A stretch of 64,000 nucleotides of DNA, taken from NCBI RefSeq assembly GCF_023053635.1, contig NC_086180.1, forward strand, positions 36,198,947 to 36,262,946. The letters are read 5' to 3'. The notes beneath the pieces were generated by a model. It was given only the letters and a program-made list of their open reading frames with translations, was not told the origin of the DNA and searched no databases. Shown here in pieces: positions 32,801-64,000 of this stretch (position 1 is the stretch's first letter; each line of letters begins with the position of its first letter). A program made the translations under genes and the position numbers. Source of the DNA: Elgaria multicarinata webbii (taxonomy: Eukaryota; Chordata; Lepidosauria; Squamata; Anguidae).

Positions 32801-35800
32801 AGTACTGAGTAAGGAACTGGTTTATTGTGGGAGCTGCCAGGTCAAATGACAGGACTTTCAGAACTAAGTGCTCCATCCTGAGGACTTGTTTCTTTGTGTA
32901 AGTGTCGTCTGTGATATAAACAAATTCTGCTACTTCAGGAGGGTAGATTTCTTCAAATTTCCTATAGCAGGAAGGAAAGCACCGTTGTATAACCCATTGT
33001 AACCAAGCCTCATCTCTCCCCACCTTTGTACAGTTTTATCAATACATGTATTAGATAAGCAAAGTTACCCGTAACATTCACTTTTATCCTACTTTTGTAT
33101 TTTGTTACTTCCAAGCAGTTAAGTACAGTTACTAGCTTGGGGAAATCTTGAAAATAGGCTAGGACACATCAGTCCCTGGTGTGTTCTGGGTGCCCTAGTT
33201 CGTGTTTTAAAGCATCCAGAAAGTTTTTAAAAAGCATGAAGTTGCAATAACTTTTTAAAAGGTTTATAGATCTAAGTCTCTATAGCTGAGGTTTAATATT
33301 AGGAAGACACACTGTGTTTCTGCCAAAATAAAAGAGAACTCTAGCAAAGTATTGTATTGATGATACCTTATCCCAGTGAAATTAAGTCATATTAGTAGCT
33401 CAACGTTCCCGGAAAATTGGCACAATTACAATCAGTTCACTGTGTCATCTGATTAATTTGGTTCGATGCTGATCGTGTGTATCAAGGATATCACGTGTTT
33501 GATTATTGTGTTGTTTGTTGTGATTGGATGTTACATCCTTTTGTTATAAATGTAAAACTCAAATAAAAATATTTAAAAAAAAAGAAGAAAAAGGAAGACA
33601 CACTGGATTCATGTTAAACAGAGGCAATGCTTAGATCTCAGCAATACCTACAGATAGTACATAGCTTGCCTAGGTACAACATTTCTTCCTGGCTTATGGA
33701 ACTCTTGAATCGGACAACTTGGTTTTCATAAGACAGAACTTAATATTCCAGAGTAAACCAATACAATATAGAACACAGTGGACGCTCCATTTACTTACGA
33801 TGCCAACAGCATGGCTGCAGTTCCCACAAGCTGAAGCTTCCCTCTTAGTACAGACATCGAAGAGAGAAATCTGTCAATGTAGTTTACAGCCAAGTGCAAC
33901 GTTTCATTTTGCAGTTTGTATTCTTCGCCAACTTCCACTAACCAGTCCACAAGAATAGCACGCATGTTATTTGTAATATCAGGCTGCTTCTTCATGTAAC
34001 CCACTTTGGGTTTGCATTTCACCTATTTTAAAAAAAAGGCACTTGGTAATTATGTCTTGCTGCTTTGAAAAGCCTCAAACCACTATGCAATAAGTTAATT
34101 CGATTTTGTGCTGGGAAGACTGCTGACAAGCTCTGCTACCCAACAGCAAGATAAACCAAAAAAAAAGTCAGCAAGTCTTTGCCTCAGTTTGTGCTCCAAG
34201 TCTAGATTTTGAATAAAGGCGTACCAAACTTTCAAATCAAGTTTATTTGCCCACAATTGGAGGGCAGCCATCTGTGTAGGCATACACCAAGCTGAATTGA
34301 GAGGGAGGGATCCTATTTTCGATATACTGGTTCAAAGCTCCTTTTTGATATAGGAAGAAACTGCATTGAGACGGCCCACAAGCTACTCAAGTCCTACTTC
34401 CAATTAGATGCAGCTTTACAAGGATTTGCTTTGAGGGTGGCCAAGAGAGCAAAGATAGATTTTATTTGCAGATTATCTGGTACCAGTACGCCCCAGCTTT
34501 GCTTTAGCACCTCTTCCTATAGTCATGATTAAGCCAGTTTCTTGTTGTTTGCTCAAAAATAACTCAAGCCAGCCTATTTTTGTGAGTGCAAGCCTCAACC
34601 TATCCCTCCTCACATCAAGTTGTGAGTCCCCATCCCAATGGTTAAGATGTTAAAAGAAGCTGCATAAGTTACTCAATGGCAGTTGTCCAACCTCTACCAC
34701 CCACCAACTCTACACAGCATTAAAGGGTCATTGGCTTTTAAATACTCGAGGATATACAAGTGCAGCTGTGTTCCAAATACAGGTTACTGCAGTTGTTACT
34801 CACGCCACATAAGAGGCAGTTTGCAAAGTTGAATATACTGCGGCTTAGAATAGATGAAAGGCGTAGTAACAGAACTTACACACATCAGAATTGCACTGCA
34901 TAGGTAATTTTAACAATCAACACTCAGTTAGCCTAGTATGATTTCACATACAATTTACAAGGGAGCCCGGCCATGAACGCGTCATACGTCATCATTCGTC
35001 CACAATTGAATAAGTTGTTTCCACAGCAATTTTCCTGGCCATTTAGCATAGTTATTTAGATCAAACGGGACAAGCTTAAACTCTGCACTACAAGCCCAAG
35101 TCTCCAAGGAGACAATAGATACATGCAACTCTCCCCTCCCCACCCCACCCCTATTGCCAATTCCACCAGTCTTGTTCAACTGACAAGTAGCTAGAAGATA
35201 TAGGCCACTTTTTTTCCTTTTGTGTCCTAACAATTACATAGCTTTTATGCAGTAAGCCCTTAACTATGCCCTCTAGACATGGTGGGAACCAGATTATCAT
35301 AATGAAAGTCCAAAGGGACAAGCAGTAAAGGGCAGTGGTCCAAAATACCTCCATCCTTCTTGGCTATACATTTGTAAGAGCCCTGAGGCTAAGCCATGTG
35401 CACAAACTTAGAGGGGTCCTGAGCCCATTTAGGTAGCAGTCTTCCCTCCCTCTCACTCTTCACCCAATCCCATGTATAAACTCTTCTTACCTCCATTTCC
35501 CTAAGATACTTATAGATGTCTTCAATGTAGTCTGGTACGTGATTAACATTGAATCTCTGTTCTACTTCTTGGACTATTGACATATCCATAATACTTGGGG
35601 ATACTAAAATGCAAGATATAAGTAGATTAAAAGTGGCCTAAGAATCATTTTAATTAAACAGTTTTTCAGCCTTCCGAAGCCACATCTGCAAGGCAGACAA
35701 GGAATGGTACAAAACAACTGAAAGTTTCATTATTTCAATCCCAGTATTATCTTACTCATGTACCATGACCTCATAATACAACTTCCTACAATTTCGAGTA

Positions 35801-38721
35801 GGAATTTCTTCCAGTCATTCACTGAAAACCCTTAAGAGCAAGTACAAGCAAAACTCATTTTAAGCAGCCAAAGTAATCTTTGCTGGGGGTCCACCTCAAA
35901 GGCACTGCCCATCAGAACTACAGCAGTTTTTGAACTGTGGGATAGGACCCAGGAGTGGTCACAAGTCCAAGCAGCAATTGGAGAAGCTGCTCAGTTTCTG
36001 CCCTTCAGGTCAGTTAATAAGGCAGCTATGGTGGCCCATTTCCCCAGACTCCTCTGGCCCAAGCCTATAGAGCAGCTTTCTGCAGATGCATTCGACTGTA
36101 ACTCCCATCATCCTTTGCCGGAATGGCCATTGGAAGGCTGCTATAAAGCCTGCTTCTGACTGACCACTCTCCCATCCCCTAGACATTCTAGGCAAGTCAG
36201 TGTTAACTTCCATCTCGGCATCAATCCCAATCAGTTTCATTCCCTCCCTCTCATCCGCCACATAGGATGAACCTGAAGTGTGCCCCCCTCCTCTAATTAT
36301 AAACCCTTTTCTGCGAGTGTCACTCAGTTCCCTGCAGGAGCAGCTTGTGATCCAGAGTGGGCACATGATGGCCTTCACCTCTCAGAAACCACAAGGATAT
36401 AGATATTGTTTAACTCCTGCCTGTTTTAAGGTGGATTCCAGCGACCAGAATTGGTGGGGCATTGGGTTAATGCAAATCAGGGCCAGCCTCTCTGGAGTTA
36501 GAGCCAGCCAAACCAGGGGACAAGAGAATGAAGGAGCAGCACTTTCAATTTTAATCCTTACTGCAAGCCACAAGTTTGCACAATTAACAACACAGTGCAT
36601 GTAAGGATCCCCCCAACTGGAAAAGAGCCGTGTTGACTGAAGTCTGTATCTCAGAAAGAAAAGTAGTTTTGAAGTTGTACTCCCCTCCCCAGCCTCAAGG
36701 TATATTGGGACTCTGCTATAGTACCAGAACTGCTTCAATATCAACATGATCGAAATTGGTTTAGGAGTCAAGCTGCACATGGAGGGGTTTCAACTGAAAT
36801 ATATGGGCTTAATCTAAAGGTCAAGAAAGCCATTCAGTTCCAGAACAAGGTTCCAAACAAAACACTTTTTGGCCTGGCCCAGCCCAGCATAAGCTACAGG
36901 TCTTTTAAGGAGCCCATTATCTTGTATAATTTAAACAAACAGGAGCCAGGAATGCCTGATTCTTCAAAGTCAGAAGAGTGTTGGAAGTTCAACTTAGGTT
37001 TTTACCATATTTCGATTCTAAGACGCCATCGATTATAAGCCGCACACTAATTTCAGTACCACCAACAGAAAAAAAGCTTTGATTCTAAGAAATAATAAAT
37101 GCAGCCACGATTCTAAGACACACCCCGTTTTTAGAGATGTTTATATGGGGAAAAAGTGTGTCTTAGAATCGAAGAAATACGGTAATTAAAAGGTATATGA
37201 TCTTCTGCTACAGTTGAAATTGTCTAGCTTTGAAAAGGCTTTGGTAAATGTCACATGCAAACTCATTAAGCAGAGGCCCTAAATGCAACATCCAAGATGT
37301 TACTACTAGACAAGCCTATATTCCTCTAAGGGGGGATGTAACCCTCACCAGAGCTAAGATCCATTGGATTGTCTATAGGTGTCAGAGGTTTCCTGGTTCC
37401 CATTGAAACTACAGCAGTCTTCAAGCCTAGGGCCTCTTCGCTTGATGAAAACTTCTTGGATAGGTGCTTCTTCTGTCTTGTGCCATCAGGCTCATCCATA
37501 TGGATGGTAAACGCAGGCTGCTTATTTGCCATTTTACCCACAGGGACAGCAACATAGTTTTCATCATTTGTACTCCAAGGTATTTGACTGAGAGAAGCCT
37601 GCAACAAGAGGAGTTTACAATCACAACCACACACTCAATACTTCCATTCATCCCAATGAGCACTGTTCTCTCCCATGCACCAAATTTCATTTTAAAAATA
37701 AATAGCAGTCATTTATTTATTTGTACTCTGCTTTTCCACACAACTGTCCCCAAAGCAGCTCACAAAACAACAAATAAATAGTAAGAAATATAATGTACCA
37801 TGGAAAGTAGTGGCTAGTGCCAGTCTAGTACTGGTAGACCTAGTTCAGACCCAGCCCACCCCCCACTCCAGGAACATGCAGGCAAATCAATCTCTCAGCT
37901 AAGCCTACCTCACAGGGCTGTTTGGAGGACAAAATAAATCGTGGGGGAAGGCGTAAGGGAATAAAATACACCACGCCGAGCTCCTTGGAAGAAGGCTCCG
38001 GCAGTAGCGTTATAAATAAAGTTATGTGGGATTCGGCCCAGTAGTGTTGTAAATAGTTTCGTGGGGATCATCGTCGCGTCGTTAGGAAGGCCCGAGAGGA
38101 GTGAGAGTGGCGCGTTGCAAGTTGGCGCTCTTCCTGGGGCGAGCGCTGGGCGCCAAGCTCCCTTTTGTCCTCCTGGATCGCGCTAGCGCAGCCAAGCTTT
38201 CGCCAGCCCGGAGAACAGGCCTAATAAGTGTCCCCCACCACGCCCGGGACAAGCATTGCCTTCCCACTTCTACGGGAGCATGAAGGGGACCGAAAAGGCC
38301 CGAGGGCTGCGCTGGCGCAGCAGCCCCCTACCCTCCCCTCCCCCGGAGAGAAAGGGCGACCAGTCTTTGGGGAATGCGCCACGCGCAGAGAAGAAGGGTG
38401 GCGCGGAGGGAGGAGGAGATGAAGAAAGCGAGCTCTAAGATGGCGGATGCGGGGTTCGCGGACTTCGGGCACGAGTGGATCGAACCTCCTCCCGCGCCGA
38501 GGCAGGCGAGAGAAATGATCCGCACACGCGTCCCGTCCCGCCTGCCAGCGCCTCTGTACCTGCGGCTGAGCCGAGCAGCACTGGTTCGCCTGCAGCAGCC
38601 CCAGCGCCAGCCGGTGTCCCAGGGCGCCCGACAACTGGGGGGCGTCCTTCGGCCCCGGGGGCACATTCTCCTGGTTCTCCCGATCCGATGCTTCGGCGGC
38701 GGCTACGGAACCCGTCAGCAT
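29815..38721 (-). CDS. CCNA2: Cyclin A2, 8 coding exons, 417 aa
   Basis: Coding exons, in transcript order: 38721-38560, 37598-37349, 35603-35491, 34022-33799, 32961-32757, 31771-31658, 30169-30036, 29866-29815. They sum to 417 codons plus TAA; human is 432 aa. Known role: binds CDK2 and CDK1 and drives S phase and mitotic entry. Visible signs: N-terminal QENVPP (human QENINP); a destruction-box-like R37-x-x-L40 with N46; [11 protein letters not shown]; the cyclin box with the MRAIL substrate-docking patch (195-199) in [39 protein letters not shown]; and a C-terminus ending [15 protein letters not shown]. Exon 1 ends at CAG|GTACAG. The N-terminal region is shorter than human and lacks a counterpart of the basic RPKTRR stretch. 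An upstream in-frame GTG is not taken as the start. Confidence 0.97.
30486..30675 (+). mobile_element. tRNA-Ala-derived SINE in CCNA2 intron 6
   Basis: A full-length-looking forward copy, about 190 bp: 'gtgatagagcacatgctttg' (A box and anticodon arm), 'agtttcaatccctggcatct' (B box), the body 'gctagatggaccaatggtct' and the end 'cttcctgtgttccta'. Antisense to CCNA2. Same family as 7991-8151. Confidence 0.8.
31440..31600 (+). repeat. LINE fragment in CCNA2 intron 6
   Basis: 'aggcctccccagtcgccact' followed by 'gggcctccaaagatgatctc' and 'agtgtacaggcaagc' matches the internal 3' section of a squamate CR1-like LINE, also seen at 56388. Boundaries are approximate. Confidence 0.45.
32528..32600. repeat. 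Tandem duplication of a small inverted repeat, CCNA2 intron 5
   Basis: A unit of about 30 bp, 'ccttacttggaagtaagaga' plus 'tcttccaagt', is present twice in direct tandem, with a partial third trace upstream. Each unit contains ACTTGGAAG facing CTTCCAAGT, so it can form small hairpins. It lies about 160-230 bp downstream of exon 5 in the transcript. Confidence 0.75.
33315..33591 (+). mobile_element. 5'-truncated L1-like LINE insertion with 14-bp target duplication, CCNA2 intron 4
   Basis: The direct repeat AGGAAGACACACTG occurs at 33301-33314 and 33592-33605. Between them lies 277 bp that ends 'aactcaaataaaaatattta' and an A-rich tail. A long, variable target duplication plus an A tail is the mark of target-primed reverse transcription. 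The last 180 bp match the insertion at 55641-55892. The insertion is antisense to CCNA2. Confidence 0.8.
37004..37183. mobile_element. MITE with 'ccgtatttcttcgattctaagac' ends, CCNA2 intron 2
   Basis: The left end ACCATATTTCGATTCTAAGA and the inverted right end ACCGTATTTCTTCGATTCTAAG pair over about 25 bp. The flanking dinucleotide is TA on both sides, which suits a mariner-like target, but 2 bp is too short to be decisive. Repeated 'gattctaag' blocks lie inside. Confidence 0.65.
37700..37795. repeat. Possible LINE 3' tail, CCNA2 intron 1
   Basis: 'tcatttatttatttgtactc' and 'caaagcagctcacaaaacaa' resemble the generic 3' end of reptile LINEs on the minus strand. Confidence 0.4.
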
Positions 38722-38900
38722 GATGGCGGTGCTGACGACGGGATCGGGAGACTCGAGCTGCACCTCTCTCCCGCAGCCGCTTCTGGCTCTTCGCGGCCCG
38801 CTCCGCTTTCGCCGTTCAAGTAGCCCGCGACGATTGAATCGGCCAATGGGAGAGCGGGCCTCGTGACGTCACCGCCTCCACGGGCACTTGCGAGGGTCGA
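38722..38900 (-). promoter_or_regulatory. CCNA2: CCNA2 promoter with CRE, CCAAT, CDE and CHR elements
   Basis: Reading toward the gene on the minus strand: CRE TGACGTCA at 38864-38871; CCAAT box at 38843-38847 (CCAAT on the plus strand); CDE TCGCGGG around 38824-38830; a 4-bp spacer; and CHR TTGAA at 38815-38819. The order and the 4-bp CDE-CHR spacing match the known cell-cycle promoter of mammalian CCNA2, where these sites bind ATF/CREB, NF-Y and the DREAM/MuvB complex. The surrounding CpG island covers about 38080-39070. Confidence 0.85.
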
Positions 38901-39070
38901 AAAGCTCTGCAACGCGCGGGGCGGGGCTCGGGTTTCAAATAAGCTTTCGGGAAGGGGGCGGGGAGAAACGAAAAGGGGGGAGGGCGGCGGCGGCCGAGAG
39001 ATCACGTGGGTTCGCGGGGAGCATTTCTGTCTCCCGCTCCCGGCAGAATCAGGCCCAGAAACTGTCATTG

Positions 39071-40777
39071 TTATCGCTGAAATTGCCACGGCCCAAGGGC
39101 AAATGAGGACAAACTAGAGATAAGCCAAGGAAGGTTCCTTAATTGAGCCTCAGGTTGAAAATGGCCTGGGGAAGACGCTTCCTTCGCCTTCCAAGAATTT
39201 AGAAAGTCGGAGAGAGAGGAAGCCGGACGGGCCTCGAAAGCATAGGGGCCTCAGTGAAAGGTAGCATCGCGCATTAGCTTAAGAGCAAACGAAGCAGGCC
39301 GTTCGATTCCATGCGCGCCTACTCGGACGTCTCATGGAGTTCAGTTGGATTCGCAGGCTTAGGGGAGTCTCCCGCTACAATTGGGCAGGCGTTGGGGCGC
39401 CTTGGCTCTAGAACAGCCCGCCTGGGCTGACACTGCTTGCCAACACCCCCATGTCTCTCTCTTTAAATTTTTGCTAGGGCAGCAGTGAAGGCTGAAGCCA
39501 CCCTTTGCCTTCATTTCCTGGAAAACAACGAAATCTTGTAACTAATGCATTTAATCTGGCATAAACTTTTGTGGGCATTGTCCACTTCATCATATGCACG
39601 AAGTGTTAGCTTCAAATATGCATGGGTAGTGGTGGTGTAACTCTTGTTTAAAAGGGAATTGAAATGCAAAGTACAGTGATGAGTACCTTAACAGTAGTCA
39701 TTCACAAGTTGTTGGGAAATAACAGACATTCTGTGAAAGGGTTCTTTGGTACAGTATTTTCTTTAAATATGTCATAGTACAATTCCCCTAAATTTAGCTT
39801 CTACCTAAGTGAACACTTGGGTAAGGAGAGTGTTTTGCCAAAGAACAATTATAGCCTTTTGCCTATGACTCAGCTCAATGCACAATGGGGCAGTTTGCAT
39901 GTAATGATGGCAAATCATGGTGCATTTCACACCCTTTTTTAATGTTCTGCCAAGCCCTCATGGGGTAGCATAGGCATGCGCAAGAGGTGTGCCCAGGTAC
40001 ACCCTAATGTTTCAAGCAATAAGTACCGAATTGAGGGGGCCATCCAGATGGGCATTCAGTTGCAGTGGGAAAGGCCCTCCGGCTGCTTTGCCACAGCATC
40101 GAAGAACTGCTGCCTCCAAGAGCATCATTGCTCTCAGCAAAGGAATTAAAAGGCCTTACTCCATTCCTGATCTCTTCACTTCCTCTGGCTCAGAGGCACT
40201 GTTTTCAAATTTTATTCTCAGTATTTTTGCTATGGTTCAGCAGTCTAAACTGTTGATTAAGTATTTCTGCACTTATTAATTGCTTTATCTTTAAGTTCAT
40301 CTTTGTATCTGTCATAATCTTTAAAATTCAGACCATCCATATCTGTCTAAAACTATTTCCAGAAACTAAATATTTATTTATTACTTTTCTAATTCATCCA
40401 ATAACCAATGTTCTCTGGGAAGGTTACAAACAAATACTAAAATGCCGCAGAAAGCTAAAAATATAAAATAAAATACAAATATTGCAAAGAATACAGTACA
40501 ATATAGTGCAAAATAAAGTAAAATCTACAAAAAATACTGCATTTACTCAGCTGTATTTTCAAACTAGAAAATAACAGTTCTAGATAGTTCATCTGTTACA
40601 TCTCAATAGGCATGTGATTGCATTCAAGTATCACAAACACCTATTGTCTGTAGTATGAATGGTGGTGAGCAATATAGCTCCTTCCCCCACTCCAGTCCAC
40701 CCCAACCTATCCCAAATGCCAACAAAATTTTCTGACAATGTTCACTATATCACACATATTTCAGACTTCTTAGAAAT
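39071..40777. other. Spacer between CCNA2 promoter and BBS7 3' end, no gene seen
   Basis: The GC-rich tail of the CCNA2 island gives way to AT-rich sequence. A faint LINE tail (tatttattacttttctaatt, 'gttctctgggaaggttacaa') lies near 40375-40470. I see no exon. Confidence 0.5.
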
Positions 40778-40783
40778 TTTATT
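40778..40783 (-). terminator. BBS7: Candidate BBS7 polyadenylation signal
   Basis: AATAAA on the minus strand about 785 bp after the stop. A nearer ATTAAA lies at 41130-41135. I cannot choose between them from sequence alone. Confidence 0.3.
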
Positions 40784-41566
40784 TACTAATGCATTAGAAC
40801 AGAACCACTTATATTTTCAATAAATCAGTCACTTTCCTTCCTATATTCATTATTATCTATAACCTACATGACCTATAATTCTGTAAGCACACAGATTGTA
40901 TATTATATGCAAGATGGGGTGGGGAGATGTCACAGGTGCTGTTGGCATGATCTCTTCGGACTGTTGCGCTATTCTGGGCTTTTTATGTTTTCCTCTCCAG
41001 ACTTATGCTAGTTTGGTATATGCACTAAGATATGAATTTAAGTTACGCCAATGTTGCAGTAGCCTATATGGTTGGCTGCTATAGCAGGATCATAGGATTA
41101 CTCTCCTATACAGGAAGTATTTTACCCAATTTAATACAGCTGTAGATCCACAATGTTCAAGCTTACTATGTTCTTCATTGCATAGATTAGAATCCAAAAT
41201 TAGATTCTTTAAGAGCTAATGCACTGGGAATGTTTTACATTTTCTTATCTAAACTTTATATAAAACATATTTGAAGTATATATACCTGATCTCACTGCAA
41301 ATTTTGCTAACTATTCCAACCATCATTCAGCAAAAATTCTTGCATGTGATTTCATACATGGTATTGTCTTGACAACTGCTATCAGTCTTTTTAAAAAGGG
41401 GGGGAGGAATGCCTAATAAATATAGCACAAGACCTGCTCAAATCTGTTAAATTCAATAAAAATAAAAGTAATGTAACATATGTATAAAATTATGTGAACA
41501 AAGATTCAATTTTCCTGGTCTTCATCCACTATCCTCTCTTTAGAGAGCTGTTCCAGTTCTTGCAGT

Positions 41567-63721
<22,155 letters not shown>

Positions 63722-63960
63722 GGCGGCGAGCCTTCAGCGCTTTAATACCACCAAATCCAGATTTCCTCTCCCCTTCACAGCGTGCCCTGGGCGCCAGTAT
63801 CCCCCCGAGGCTGTTCTTCTGCCCAAACAACCAAGTCAGGCCTCAACTGATGCCCGCTCTCCGTTACCATGGTAACGAGGCAGGCCTCTATCATCTCCGG
63901 GCTTCAATTGGGTACGGCGTAGAGGGAGGAGGCGGGCTCCGCTTTGAACGCGCCCTATGA
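63722..63960 (-). promoter_or_regulatory. BBS7: BBS7 promoter with palindromic RFX X-box
   Basis: The X-box GTTACCATGGTAAC lies at 63863-63876, 142 bp upstream of the BBS7 ATG. It is a perfect 14-bp palindrome and fits GTHNYYATRRNAAC at every position. RFX-family factors binding X-boxes are the established regulators of ciliary genes, including BBS genes. The surrounding sequence (about 63620-63960) is GC- and CpG-rich without a TATA box. Confidence 0.85.
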
Positions 63961-64000
63961 TTGATCAAGGAGCTGCCAATCTAGTAAAACATGTTCCTCT

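Noticed and set aside
38221-38763. Open frame of 180 codons on the minus strand over the CCNA2 start
   Set aside because: Only residues 15-68 are real: they are CCNA2 exon 1. The rest is read-through into intron 1, and the first codon is GTG upstream of the true ATG.
38374-38823. Open frame of 149 codons on the plus strand
   Set aside because: A stop-poor frame in the CpG island, antisense to CCNA2 exon 1 and promoter. No recognisable domain.

Overview
The window is vertebrate nuclear DNA, most likely from a squamate reptile (a lizard or a close relative). Two things point there. Three intron-rich genes sit in the order and orientation familiar from human 4q27: EXOSC9 (+), CCNA2 (-), BBS7 (-). 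The DNA around them is crowded with repeats of reptile type: a tRNA-Ala-derived SINE, CR1-like LINE tails with 'accgccc...gggcggt' ends, and many short palindromic DNA transposons. I cannot name the species.

Layout. 1-14,280 is intergenic and repeat-rich: two solo LTRs of one retroviral family, a third LTR-like segment, a hAT-type element nested in another short element, SINE and LINE fragments. 14,281-26,245 is EXOSC9: CpG-rich promoter, 12 coding exons, 437 aa. 26,246-28,708 is a short convergent intergenic stretch with two palindromic elements. 28,709-38,900 is CCNA2 on the minus strand: long 3' UTR, 8 coding exons, 417 aa, and a promoter carrying CRE, CCAAT, CDE and CHR sites. 38,900-40,777 is the spacer to BBS7. 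40,778-63,960 is BBS7 on the minus strand: 19 coding exons, 716 aa, and a perfect palindromic RFX X-box 142 bp upstream of its start codon at the right edge.

All three reading frames join without a break when the exons are spliced at GT/AG, and the totals (437, 417 and 716 codons) are close to the human proteins. They are ordinary host genes: RNA decay (EXOSC9), S/G2/M cell-cycle control (CCNA2) and ciliary cargo trafficking (BBS7). They do not form one pathway; their adjacency is old vertebrate synteny.

I found no undescribed multi-gene system. The parts worth a second look are a probable U12-type intron in EXOSC9, the two promoter architectures, the LTR pair with exact 4-bp target duplications, several hAT-type elements whose 8-bp duplications can be read by eye, one hAT copy 47 bp from a BBS7 splice acceptor, and two L1-like insertions with clear target duplications. 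Exon boundaries were assigned by reading splice sites and by remembered similarity to the human proteins; no alignment program was run.
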